Shown piece after piece: positions 34,304-43,033 of a DNA stretch of 64,000 bases; within the stretch, counting starts at the first letter, position 1, and each line of letters opens with the position of its first letter. Location of the stretch: NCBI GenBank assembly GCA_041695085.1, contig JBGFRO010000009.1, forward strand, positions 66,925 through 130,924, read 5' to 3'. The notes under the pieces are model-generated. The model had not been told where the DNA came from and did not search any database. It saw only the letters and a program-made list of their open reading frames with translations. The DNA comes from DYFT01 sp041695085. GTDB lineage: Bacteria; Bacteroidota; Ignavibacteria; UBA10030. Made by a program: the position numbers and the translations under genes.

Positions 34304-35806
34304 ATGAAACTTGCACAGCTACTCGAAGGTGTACGCGTCTCAAAAATGTTCCAGACGATGTTCGGACGGATGGTCGTGACTCACGACGTGGAAGTCCGAG
34401 CAATACAGTACGATTCTCGGAACATTGAGCAAGGTGATTGTTTCGTCGCCATTCGTGGTGGAGGGACCGACGGCCACCGGTTTGTCGAGATGGCGATCAA
34501 CAAAGGGGCAAAGGTGGTGGTGGTGGAAGATGACAGCGCGCTGCCCGACTCCTTCTTCATGCATGCTGGCGTCATCAAAGTTGTCGTCCCGGATACGCGC
34601 AAGGCCCTTGCCCTTCTTTCAGCAAACTACTATGGTCACCCTTCGCGTCGGTTGAAAATGGTGGGAGTGACCGGCACAAACGGCAAAACGACGACGACTC
34701 ACATTGTGAAATCGATCCTTGAAAGCGCAGGATGGAAAGTGGGATTGATCGGGACGATCGAGTATCGAATCGGCGAAACGGTGATCCCGGCAACGCACAC
34801 GACACCGGAGTCGGTGGAGCTCCAGTCCCTCCTTGCACGCATGGTGGCGGAGGGATGCACGGCGGTTTCGATGGAAGTCTCTTCCCACGCCCTCGATCAA
34901 TCGCGCGTCCACGGTATCGACTACACCGTTGCCGCGTTCACAAATCTGACGCAAGACCATCTCGATTATCACGGAACGATGGAGCGTTACTTTCAGGCGA
35001 AGAAAACTCTGTTCGACACGCTGGCTTCGACCTCGTGGTCGGTGAGCAACGCCGATGATGAATGGGGAACGAAGATTCTTGCAGACGCTCCCCCTCAACG
35101 ATTGCTCTACGGCATGATGCAACCGGCCGACGTGCGCGCAACGGACGTCCGGCTTTCAATCGACGGCACCTCTTTTATTGTTCATCATGCCGGAGAGCAA
35201 ACGCACGTCCGCTCTACTCTTGTAGGACGCTTCAATGTATCGAACATGCTCGCCGCGTTCTCGGTCGGGCTTGCGTTGGGTCTTTCCAAGGAGACAATCC
35301 AACAAGGCATTGCGAGCGTCTCGAACGTGCGCGGACGCTTCGAGAAAATTCAGTCGCCAAAAGGATGGACGGCCATCATCGATTATGCCCATACGCCGGA
35401 TGCTCTCGAAAAATGTCTGCACACCATCCGCGACGTTCTGCCGCAAGAGGGACGCGGCAGAATCATCGCCGTGTTCGGAGCGGGAGGCGATCGTGACAAC
35501 ACCAAGCGCCCTCTCATGGGAAAAGTAGCCGGAACGCTTGCCGATTGTGTGATCGTCACTTCCGACAATCCACGGACGGAGGATCCGGAAAAGATCATCG
35601 ATGAAATTGTCAAAGGCATTCCGGAAGGCACGTCGTACAAAAGAATAGCCGATCGCCGTAAGGCTATTGAACATGCGGTGAACGTCGCGCAAGCCGGTGA
35701 TGTGATCTTGATCGCCGGAAAAGGACACGAGGAATATCAAGTAATCGGTCAAGAAAAGAGAGCTTTTAGCGACCGTCAGATTGTGGAAGAGCTCCTCTTG
35801 ATGTAA
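34304..35806 (+). CDS. murE: UDP-MurNAc-tripeptide synthetase MurE
   Basis: 500 residues. N-terminal UDP-binding domain (YDSRNIEQGDCFVAIRGGGT), ATP-binding loop GVTGTNGKTTTTH (Lys about 128), VSMEVSSHALDQSRV and a C-terminal domain with TSDNPRTEDP (Asp421 to Arg424). DNPR marks enzymes that add meso-diaminopimelate. It adds the third residue of the peptidoglycan stem in the cytoplasm. Starts 51 bp after ftsI; spacing and strand put it in the same operon. Confidence 0.96.
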   Translation: MKLAQLLEGVRVSKMFQTMFGRMVVTHDVEVRAIQYDSRNIEQGDCFVAIRGGGTDGHRFVEMAINKGAKVVVVEDDSALPDSFFMHAGVIKVVVPDTRKALALLSANYYGHPSRRLKMVGVTGTNGKTTTTHIVKSILESAGWKVGLIGTIEYRIGETVIPATHTTPESVELQSLLARMVAEGCTAVSMEVSSHALDQSRVHGIDYTVAAFTNLTQDHLDYHGTMERYFQAKKTLFDTLASTSWSVSNADDEWGTKILADAPPQRLLYGMMQPADVRATDVRLSIDGTSFIVHHAGEQTHVRSTLVGRFNVSNMLAAFSVGLALGLSKETIQQGIASVSNVRGRFEKIQSPKGWTAIIDYAHTPDALEKCLHTIRDVLPQEGRGRIIAVFGAGGDRDNTKRPLMGKVAGTLADCVIVTSDNPRTEDPEKIIDEIVKGIPEGTSYKRIADRRKAIEHAVNVAQAGDVILIAGKGHEEYQVIGQEKRAFSDRQIVEELLLM

Positions 35807-35901
35807 TTCCTTGAACCAACGAGTAATCGAAACTGTAGCTGAGCAGGCATCATCTTGTTATCGTATCCGACGGAGCGCTGCCTGATAGAGCAGCATTGAG
35901 C

Positions 35902-37317
35902 ATGAAATTGACGGTTGAAGATATCCTCAAAATTGAACACCTCGAAGCCGAAGGCTTCGAGCGACACCGTGGAGCAATCTGTACGGGCGTTTCAACGGAC
36001 TCACGGGCCCTGAACTCCGGCGACCTGTTTGTTGCGATACGGGGTGAGAAGTTTGACGGCCACAATTTTCTCTCGAAGGCCGTCGAGATGGGAGCCTCGT
36101 GCGTTGTGATTGAGCGCAGATGGGCGGAAACCAATCCCATCCTCCGCTCGAGCTTGCACGTTCCAAAGCTCATCGTCGAGAATACGATCCACGCCCTTGG
36201 TCAACTTGCGCGCATCCATCGGAGGAAGTTCCGCCTGCCCATCCTCGTCATCGGGGGTAGCAACGGCAAAACGACCACCAAGGATATGATCGCTGCCGTT
36301 CTCGGAACCAAGTATCGTGTCCTTGCGACGGAAGGAAATCTCAACAACCACATCGGCGTGCCGATGACGCTCTTCCGGCTCGAGAAGCGGCACCAGATCG
36401 GCATTCTTGAAGTAGGAACGAATCACTTCGGCGAAATAGAATATCTCTGCAGCATTATTGAACCGACACATGCTCTCATCACAACAATTGGACGAGAACA
36501 TCTTGAGTTTTTCCAATCACTCGACGGCGTCGCGCAGGCCGAAGGAGAAGCAATCCAATGGATCCGCAACCATCGACCGAATCGGGGAGTGGTCTTTGTC
36601 AACGCGGATGATCCCCGGATCGTCAGAGTCGCCAAAGGTATGAGACGAACCGTCAGGTACGGTTTCGGAAAGGGTGCCACGTCGGTTCGGGGAAAGTTGC
36701 TGGGCACCGATGCCGATGGATGCAGTAAGGTCGGCATCAAGGCGCGCGGCAAAAGGCCCTTCACTGTCTCCCTCTCCGTTCCGGGCCTCCATAATGCACA
36801 AAATGCACTCGCAGCGGCGGCGGTAGGAGTGACGTTCAAAGTTCCCGCGGCGAAGATTCAGCAAGCATTGGAACAGTTCAAAGGGTCGAGCAAACGGATG
36901 CAGGTGCTGAAGCTCGACGGCATCACGATTCTCAACGACACGTACAATTCGAATCCCGATTCGGTTCTTGCCGCACTTCAAACGCTGAAGTCCTCGGCAA
37001 CGACAGGTAAGAAGATCGCCGTGCTGGCCGATATGTTGGAGCTTGGAACGGAGTCCGAACAGGAACATATAAAAATCGGTAAAGCGATAGCATCCTACGG
37101 TGTCGAATATCTCCTCACGTACGGCCCTTTGAGTCGCCTGACACACGAAGCTGCGCAGACGACCTTCAAGGCGCACTACGACCAAAAGAACGTTCTTGCC
37201 GAGTACTTGGCTGAACTGCTCACTCCGGGAGACATCGTCCTGATCAAAGGTTCACGTGGAATGAACATGGAGGATGTCGTCGTGTTTTTGGTCGAACGGT
37301 TTCAACAGGCTGCTTAG
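35902..37317 (+). CDS. murF: UDP-MurNAc-tripeptide:D-Ala-D-Ala ligase MurF
   Basis: 471 residues from the ATG at 35902. N-terminal FERHRGAICTGVSTDSRALN, SGDLFVAIRGEKFDGHNFL; ATP loop VIGGSNGKTTTKDMIAAVL; EVGTNHFGEIEYLCSI; central-domain ILNDTYNSNPDSVLAALQTL. It finishes the pentapeptide precursor by adding D-Ala-D-Ala. Its presence next to murE is usual in most bacteria. No ddl gene is present in this cluster, so D-Ala-D-Ala must come from elsewhere. Confidence 0.96.
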   Translation: MKLTVEDILKIEHLEAEGFERHRGAICTGVSTDSRALNSGDLFVAIRGEKFDGHNFLSKAVEMGASCVVIERRWAETNPILRSSLHVPKLIVENTIHALGQLARIHRRKFRLPILVIGGSNGKTTTKDMIAAVLGTKYRVLATEGNLNNHIGVPMTLFRLEKRHQIGILEVGTNHFGEIEYLCSIIEPTHALITTIGREHLEFFQSLDGVAQAEGEAIQWIRNHRPNRGVVFVNADDPRIVRVAKGMRRTVRYGFGKGATSVRGKLLGTDADGCSKVGIKARGKRPFTVSLSVPGLHNAQNALAAAAVGVTFKVPAAKIQQALEQFKGSSKRMQVLKLDGITILNDTYNSNPDSVLAALQTLKSSATTGKKIAVLADMLELGTESEQEHIKIGKAIASYGVEYLLTYGPLSRLTHEAAQTTFKAHYDQKNVLAEYLAELLTPGDIVLIKGSRGMNMEDVVVFLVERFQQAA

Positions 37318-37355
37318 ATAGAAGGAAGACACAAAGAGCAAAAGAATAGTTTGAT

Positions 37356-38480
37356 ATGCTTTATTATTTGTTCACATATCTGCATCGAGAATTCGATCTT
37401 CCGGGATTCGGATTGTTCCGGTACATCACCTTTCGTGCAGGTGTTGCAGCGGTGACGGCACTGATCATCGCGTTCTGGCTCGGTCCCAAGATCATCCGCA
37501 AGCTGAAGGAGCTTCAGATCGGCGAAGCGGCCAAAGTCGAAGCCCCGAAGACACACTTGAGCAAAGCAGGGACTCCGACGATGGGAGGATTGATTGTGCT
37601 CGCATCACTCGTCATTCCCGCCCTTCTGTGGACCGATCTCCGGAACGGATACATCCTCTTGATACTCTTTGTGACGGTGGCACTCGGTGCGGTGGGATTC
37701 TTGGACGACTATCTCAAAGTTGTCAAAAAGAAGCCGAAAGGTCTCATCGGGCGATACAAGATTGTCGGACAGGTGGTGGTTGGATTGGTGGTGGGCGGCG
37801 TGATCTATTTTTATCCGGAATGGATCGATTCAAGTCTCGTTGCACTCAAATCCAAATCGACTGTTCCGTTTTTCAAGAATCTCGAAGTCGATTTTGGTTG
37901 GCTCTACATCCCGATTGTCATCTTCATCATCACCGCCACCTCCAACGCGGTGAATCTGACGGATGGACTTGATGGTCTGGCAATCGGCACCGTCGGGATC
38001 GTTGCTCTGACGCTCGCGATCATTGCCTATGTCTCCGGCCACGCGGAATGGAGCCACTATCTTACGATCCCTCATCTGCGGGGGAACGGTGAACTGGCAA
38101 TCTACTGTGCCGCCTTGGTGGGAGCGGCGCTGGGATTTCTCTGGTTCAATTCGTACCCCGCACAGGTGTTCATGGGCGATACCGGGTCGCTCGCCCTCGG
38201 CGGTGTGATCGGCGCGATGTGCGTGTTGATCAAGAAAGAACTGCTGCTTCCGACCCTCGGTGGTGTTTTTTTGATGGAGACGCTTTCGGTGATCATCCAA
38301 CGGAGCTATTTCAAGTACACGAAACGAAAGTACGGAGAGGGACGTCGGGTGTTCAAGATGGCTCCCATCCATCACCATTTTGAGTTGTTAGGATGGCCCG
38401 AACCGAAGATCGTCACGCGTTTCTACATCATTGCGATTCTATTGATGATCCTGAGCCTTGCGACGTTCAAGGTCCGGTAA
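37356..38480 (+). CDS. mraY: Phospho-MurNAc-pentapeptide transferase MraY
   Basis: 374 residues, ten membrane segments. Family motifs: HLSKAGTPTMGGLIVLASLV, GAVGFLDDYLKVVKKKPKG (the Asp pair), VNLTDGLDGLAIG, FMGDTGSLALGGVIGAMC and KMAPIHHHFELLGWPEPKIV (the three histidines). It transfers phospho-MurNAc-pentapeptide to undecaprenyl phosphate at the inner membrane, giving lipid I. Starts 38 bp after murF. Confidence 0.97.
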   Translation: MLYYLFTYLHREFDLPGFGLFRYITFRAGVAAVTALIIAFWLGPKIIRKLKELQIGEAAKVEAPKTHLSKAGTPTMGGLIVLASLVIPALLWTDLRNGYILLILFVTVALGAVGFLDDYLKVVKKKPKGLIGRYKIVGQVVVGLVVGGVIYFYPEWIDSSLVALKSKSTVPFFKNLEVDFGWLYIPIVIFIITATSNAVNLTDGLDGLAIGTVGIVALTLAIIAYVSGHAEWSHYLTIPHLRGNGELAIYCAALVGAALGFLWFNSYPAQVFMGDTGSLALGGVIGAMCVLIKKELLLPTLGGVFLMETLSVIIQRSYFKYTKRKYGEGRRVFKMAPIHHHFELLGWPEPKIVTRFYIIAILLMILSLATFKVR

Positions 38481-38517
38481 TAACATCTGTATCACCTTGC
38501 AAGTGTGTTGTGCCTGA

Positions 38518-39873
38518 ATGGATGTCTCACAGCTTCACAACAAGAAAATCTCCGTCATTGGAGCAGCGCGCAGCGGCCTCGCCGTGGCATCGCTCCTCCG
38601 CACACACGGTGCAGATGTGTTCGTCAGCGACCGTGAGTCGGAAGAAAAACTGAAGCCGTACCTCCCTCATCTTCGTGCGAGCGGATTGCCGTACGAGGTG
38701 GGGGGACACAGTGAACGGGTCTATGATTGTTCACTGATGGTCATTAGTCCGGGAGTCCCCAGTAACGCTCCCGTCGTTGTGCAGGCGCTTTCTCGAGGTA
38801 TCAAGGTCGTCAGCGAGGTTGAAGTTGCGAGTTGGTTCTGTCGCGCCCCTATCGTCGCGATCACCGGCAGCAACGGTAAAACCACCACCACCACTCTGAT
38901 CGGGAGGATCCTCGGCGATGCAAAAAAGAAACATGCTGTTGCGGGTAACATTGGGACGGCATTCTCATCCGTCGTTCTGGAGCTGGCTGAAAGCGATATT
39001 GCTGTTCTGGAAATAAGCAGCTTCCAGCTTGATCACTGCGAAACGTTCCGTCCGGCGATCTCGGTGATCCTGAACATTACCCAGAATCACATGGATCGAT
39101 ATGATAATTCGATGGATCGCTACGCTGCCTCGAAAGCGCGCATCTTTATGAACCAAACGAAACAAGATATCCTCGTCTATTGCGCGGATGACGAATGGAC
39201 CTCACGGGTCGCGGCTAAAGCGACTTGCCGGACGATCCCCTTCAGCAGAAATCAACGCCTGGCAATCGGCGCGTTTCTCGAAAATGGCTGGCTTGTGACC
39301 GTGTTGAGCGGGAAGCGGACAGAGATCGTACCCGTGCACCAGATCAGCATCAAAGGTCCCCACAATGAGTACAACGCCATGGCCGCAACGCTCGTGGGAC
39401 AACTCCTCGACCTTAATCCGGCCTCCATTCGCGCAACGCTCAAGAACTTCAAGGGCGTCGAGCATCGGCAGGAGTTTGTGCGGGAAGTCAACAGCGTCCG
39501 TTATTACAACGACTCGAAAGCGACAAGCGTCGATGCCGTCTGGTACGCACTCCAGGCATTCGATGCACCGATCGTTTTGATGTTGGGAGGAAGAGACAAA
39601 GGAAACGACTATACGCGAATCCGCGATCTTGTCCAGAAGAACGTACGCGCAATTGTCGCGTTGGGGGAATCGGCGGACAAAGTGGAACAGGCATTTTCCG
39701 ATCTCAAACCAGTGCAGCGCGCACACACGATGGATGAGGCTGTGCTGATGGCCCAGCGATTCGCTCAACCGGGAGACGTTGTTCTCCTCTCCCCTGCCTG
39801 CGCTTCGTTCGATTGGTTTGAGAATTACGAACAGCGCGGGAAGGTGTTCAAAGAACTGGTGAACAATCTGTAG
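38518..39873 (+). CDS. murD: UDP-MurNAc-L-Ala:D-Glu ligase MurD
   Basis: 451 residues. N-terminal Rossmann domain (KISVIGAARSGLAVASLLRT), ATP loop AITGSNGKTTTTTLIGRIL, ISSFQLDHCETFRP, ILNITQNHMDRYD, then YYNDSKATSVDAVWYALQAF and LMLGGRDKGNDYTRI. It adds D-glutamate to UDP-MurNAc-L-Ala in the cytoplasm. Position between mraY and ftsW is standard. Stop to ftsW start 83 bp. Confidence 0.96.
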   Translation: MDVSQLHNKKISVIGAARSGLAVASLLRTHGADVFVSDRESEEKLKPYLPHLRASGLPYEVGGHSERVYDCSLMVISPGVPSNAPVVVQALSRGIKVVSEVEVASWFCRAPIVAITGSNGKTTTTTLIGRILGDAKKKHAVAGNIGTAFSSVVLELAESDIAVLEISSFQLDHCETFRPAISVILNITQNHMDRYDNSMDRYAASKARIFMNQTKQDILVYCADDEWTSRVAAKATCRTIPFSRNQRLAIGAFLENGWLVTVLSGKRTEIVPVHQISIKGPHNEYNAMAATLVGQLLDLNPASIRATLKNFKGVEHRQEFVREVNSVRYYNDSKATSVDAVWYALQAFDAPIVLMLGGRDKGNDYTRIRDLVQKNVRAIVALGESADKVEQAFSDLKPVQRAHTMDEAVLMAQRFAQPGDVVLLSPACASFDWFENYEQRGKVFKELVNNL

Positions 39874-39956
39874 CAAAGATGCTTCTCTTGAATAAGCGTG
39901 GTGGCGTATTCAGTTCAAAGCATGAATTCAGAAAGGCTTGAAGATTCATCGGAAGT

Positions 39957-41129
39957 ATGACCACATCCCAACGTAATCATATCGACCTTCCTGCTCTCGT
40001 TGTGGTGTTGACACTGATGGTGATGAGCCTCGGCGTTGTCTACAGCGCGTCCGCCACATGGGCGTTGGAGAAATTCGGTGAAAGCAACCGTCTGCTGAAT
40101 CTCCATGCTCTCAAGGTGCTGCTTGGCATTGTCGCCCTGTTCGTCGGTATGACGATCGATTACAGGAAATACCGCAGAGTGACGAAGCTGGCGCTCATCA
40201 TCGCCATTGCGTTCCTGGCGTTCACCCTCTTGCTCGGCGGCGAGGTGAAAGGTGCATCGCGATGGTTGCGGTTTGGGGGCTTGAGTCTGCAGCCGTCCGA
40301 GTTCGCCAAGTTCGCGCTCCTCTTCCATCTCTGCACCCTCATCGCGGTAAAAGGCGAGGCCATTCGCAAATTCAAAAAGGGATTCTTGCCGATGATGATC
40401 TGGATCGGGTCGGTCGCAGCGCTTGTTCTCCTGCAACCCAACTTCAGCACCGGTTCTATGATCATCCTGATGAGTCTCGTTATGCTGTTCATCAGCCGGG
40501 CAAAGATCTCGCATCTCTTCGCCACCCTCGGCGCAGCGCTTCCGTTGCTTGCGCTTGTGGCATTGACTCGCCCCCACGTGATGCAACGGATCAATTCGTT
40601 CCTGTACGGAACTTCGGGACAAGGATCGAACAACTACCAACTGTATCAGGGGATCATCGGCTTCGGCAACGGCGGAGTGTTCGGCGTGGGACCGGGCGAG
40701 AGTGTACAGCGCGACTTCTTTCTCCCCGAATCGTACGGCGATTTTGTGTTTTCCATTGTGGGGGAGGAATATGGATTGGTTGGTACGATCTCTTTCATGC
40801 TCCTCTTTCTCATCTTTATGCTTCGCGGCTTTAAGATTGCAAAGTTTGCACGTGATGAATTCGGGCGCCTGCTGGCCATCGGCATTACGAGCGTCGTGAT
40901 CCTCTACGCCTGTGTGAATGCCGGCGTAACGTTGGGCATCCTCCCCACGACCGGACTCCCGATGCCGTTCGTCAGCTACGGCGGATCGTCACTGCTCTTT
41001 ACTTCGTTCGCTGTGGGTGTGTTGCTGAACATCTCAGCGCAAACGGATCTTCATCCCCGCGCTCCAAAGGCGACCGTACCCTCGACGCCGGCTCCGGGAT
41101 TGCAAGATCAGACCGTCAAAGTCTATTGA
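39957..41129 (+). CDS. ftsW: Septal peptidoglycan glycosyltransferase FtsW (SEDS family)
   Basis: 390 residues with about ten membrane segments. SEDS signatures: VYSASATWALEKFG, GASRWLRFGGLSLQPSEFAK, LVLLQPNFSTGSMIIL, YQLYQGIIGFGNGGVFGVGP and LPTTGLPMPFVSYGGSSLLF. It polymerises glycan strands from lipid II together with FtsI. The C-terminal tail (residues 365-390) is short and cytoplasmic. murG starts six bases behind it. Confidence 0.95.
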   Translation: MTTSQRNHIDLPALVVVLTLMVMSLGVVYSASATWALEKFGESNRLLNLHALKVLLGIVALFVGMTIDYRKYRRVTKLALIIAIAFLAFTLLLGGEVKGASRWLRFGGLSLQPSEFAKFALLFHLCTLIAVKGEAIRKFKKGFLPMMIWIGSVAALVLLQPNFSTGSMIILMSLVMLFISRAKISHLFATLGAALPLLALVALTRPHVMQRINSFLYGTSGQGSNNYQLYQGIIGFGNGGVFGVGPGESVQRDFFLPESYGDFVFSIVGEEYGLVGTISFMLLFLIFMLRGFKIAKFARDEFGRLLAIGITSVVILYACVNAGVTLGILPTTGLPMPFVSYGGSSLLFTSFAVGVLLNISAQTDLHPRAPKATVPSTPAPGLQDQTVKVY

Positions 41130-41135
41130 GGCAAC

Positions 41136-42233
41136 GTGGCAACACGACCTCCTCGCGTGATGCTGGCCGGCGGCGGAACGGGCGGACATCTCTTTCCCGC
41201 CCTCGCCATCGCCGACGAAATCAGAAAAATCGAACCGACGACCGACTTTCTGTTCGTCGGCACACAAGGGAAAATGGAAGCGCGCATCTTTCCAGAGCAC
41301 GGCTATCCGTTCCGAACGATCTGGATCAGCGGATTCCATCGACGACTCACGGTTGAAAATTTGCTTGTTCCGCTGAAGGTCGTTGTTTCTCTTGTTCAAT
41401 CGTTCTTTCTCATACGCAATTGGAAACCGGATGTCGTTGTAGGGACCGGCGGATATGTGTGCGGACCGCTGCTCTATGTCTCAACACTACTCCGCATCCC
41501 TACCGTGATCCACGAATCGAACAGCTATCCGGGGGTGACAACCCGATTGCTCGCCAAACGTGTCCAGCGCCTCTTTATCGCCTTCGAAGAGGCCCGAAGA
41601 CATCTCGGTGGACTCAACAACATCGAGTTGGTTGGCACACCCACGCGGGCAGCCCTTCGAACAGTGACGCGCGATGAAGGAGCGCGCACCTTCGGCCTCG
41701 ATCCGCGCAAGAAGACACTTCTTGTGTTCGGCGGCAGTCTCGGCGCTACGTCGATCAACAACGCACTTCTTCTGGCAATCGATGAGCTTACGAAAGAGAA
41801 CATCCAGGTCATCTGGCAGACGGGAGAAAGAGATTTTCAACGGATCCGGCAGAGTGTGGGGAATCGACCAAACATCTGGGTCGGTTCCTTCATTGACAAG
41901 ATGGAGTGCGCGTTCGCGGCAGCAGATCTTGCTGTCTGTCGGGCCGGAGCGACGACACTGGCTGAGTTGACGCTCGTCGGTTTACCGGCGATCCTTGTGC
42001 CCTATCCGTATGCGGCCGCAAATCATCAGGAGCACAATGCCTGGTCGCTTGCCTACGCAGGAGCCGCAGTCGTTGTGCGCGATCATAAAGCGACCGATCA
42101 ATTGTTCAAAACGGTTCTAACTCTTTTGAAAGATGAAGCGAGATTGAGGTCGATGAGCGAGAAGAGTCGTTCCCTCGGCAAACCCGACGCAGGCGCCGAG
42201 CTGGCGAAACGCATTCTGGAGCTTGTCCGCTAA
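41136..42233 (+). CDS. murG: UDP-GlcNAc:lipid I GlcNAc transferase MurG
   Basis: 365 residues from a GTG at 41136 with GAGG upstream. N-terminal glycine-rich loop MLAGGGTGGHLFPALAIAD, then VVGTGGYVCGPLLY, IHESNSYPGVTTRLLAK, second-domain LLVFGGSLGATSINNALL, and donor-site VCRAGATTLAELTLVGLPAI with PYPYAAANHQEHNA. It makes lipid II at the cytoplasmic face of the membrane. Confidence 0.96.
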   Translation: MATRPPRVMLAGGGTGGHLFPALAIADEIRKIEPTTDFLFVGTQGKMEARIFPEHGYPFRTIWISGFHRRLTVENLLVPLKVVVSLVQSFFLIRNWKPDVVVGTGGYVCGPLLYVSTLLRIPTVIHESNSYPGVTTRLLAKRVQRLFIAFEEARRHLGGLNNIELVGTPTRAALRTVTRDEGARTFGLDPRKKTLLVFGGSLGATSINNALLLAIDELTKENIQVIWQTGERDFQRIRQSVGNRPNIWVGSFIDKMECAFAAADLAVCRAGATTLAELTLVGLPAILVPYPYAAANHQEHNAWSLAYAGAAVVVRDHKATDQLFKTVLTLLKDEARLRSMSEKSRSLGKPDAGAELAKRILELVR

Positions 42234-42259
42234 GAAAAGAGAAGGGAAAACACCGGAGA

Positions 42260-42784
42260 ATGGACGCGCAAGGATCGGCAATCGGTATGCCAAAGGTGTT
42301 CAAATACAAGCTCGATTTCTATTATCAGCAGACGTTGATCTATCTGCTGGCGTTTTTGGTGTACGCGGGCATTCGGGGAAGTTTTGTAGAGGATCAGTTC
42401 AGTCTGGTGTTCCGTGATCCCATCGTGTACATCATGCTTTTTTTCGTCGCCATTTCACTTGGCACCTTGCTGTTGAACTTGTACCGGGACCGGAAGTTGA
42501 TCATCGAGGACGACCGGCTCATCTTCCATTCGAGAAACCACAAACGCGAGATACGATTGTCCGATATCGAGTGGATGCACATCGGTCGTGAAATGCTCGT
42601 GCAGACCGCGGGACGATTTCAAATGGTCGTCCTGAAAATGAAAAATCGTCGCCGCCTCTTTCGCATTCGCGTAGGACGCTATGAACGCGATCGGGAGCTG
42701 GTGGCCGAAATGGAACGCATCGCCCAGCACGTTCCAAAAGGAAAAGGAAGACGATTTGGGATGAGGCGAAGAAAACCGCTCTGA
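42260..42784 (+). CDS. Membrane protein with PH-like domain, function unknown
   Basis: 174 residues. Two membrane segments at about 25-45 (QQTLIYLLAFLVYAGI) and 53-72 (YIMLFFVAISLGTLLLNLY), then a basic soluble part (RKLIIEDDRLIFHSRNHKRE, IRLSDIEWMHIGREMLVQ, MVVLKMKNRRRLFRIRVGRY) that looks like a bacterial PH-like domain, ending in a very basic tail. Not a standard dcw gene. It lies between murG and murC, 26 bp after murG and in the same direction, so it is co-transcribed with them. No direct evidence of a division role. ATG at 42287 is an alternative start. Confidence 0.7.
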   Translation: MDAQGSAIGMPKVFKYKLDFYYQQTLIYLLAFLVYAGIRGSFVEDQFSLVFRDPIVYIMLFFVAISLGTLLLNLYRDRKLIIEDDRLIFHSRNHKREIRLSDIEWMHIGREMLVQTAGRFQMVVLKMKNRRRLFRIRVGRYERDRELVAEMERIAQHVPKGKGRRFGMRRRKPL

Positions 42785-42862
42785 TGGAAGATAATGCTGC
42801 TCGAAGTTGTTTGATCAGCTCTTGAGTGGCGCGAGAGTTAAGAAGTTGGTCACACAGAGATA

Positions 42863-42940
42863 CACTGAGAATACACGGAGACACACGGAGAATGCTCCTC
42901 CTTCGTGGAACTCCGTGGCTCCTCCGTGTCTCTCAGTGTA
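42863..42940. repeat. Imperfect inverted repeat between the PH-protein gene and murC
   Basis: Arms 42863-42891 (ACACTGAGAATACACGGAGA...) and 42912-42940 match at about 24 of 29 positions with a 20-bp loop. The sequence is made of repeated ACACGGAGA/CTCCGTG units. No T-run follows, so a terminator is unlikely. It fills most of the 249-bp gap, which otherwise carries only the murC leader. Confidence 0.75.
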
Positions 42941-43033
42941 ACAAATCACACAAGAACACAGACCTTTACAGTTTCAGATATCGGCACAACGAAAACGTTG
43001 CCCTGTTAGGCATACTACAGAACACGAACATTG

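Noticed and set aside
39915..40640. A 241-codon open frame antisense to ftsW
   Set aside because: Shadow of ftsW with Glu/His/Arg-rich composition.
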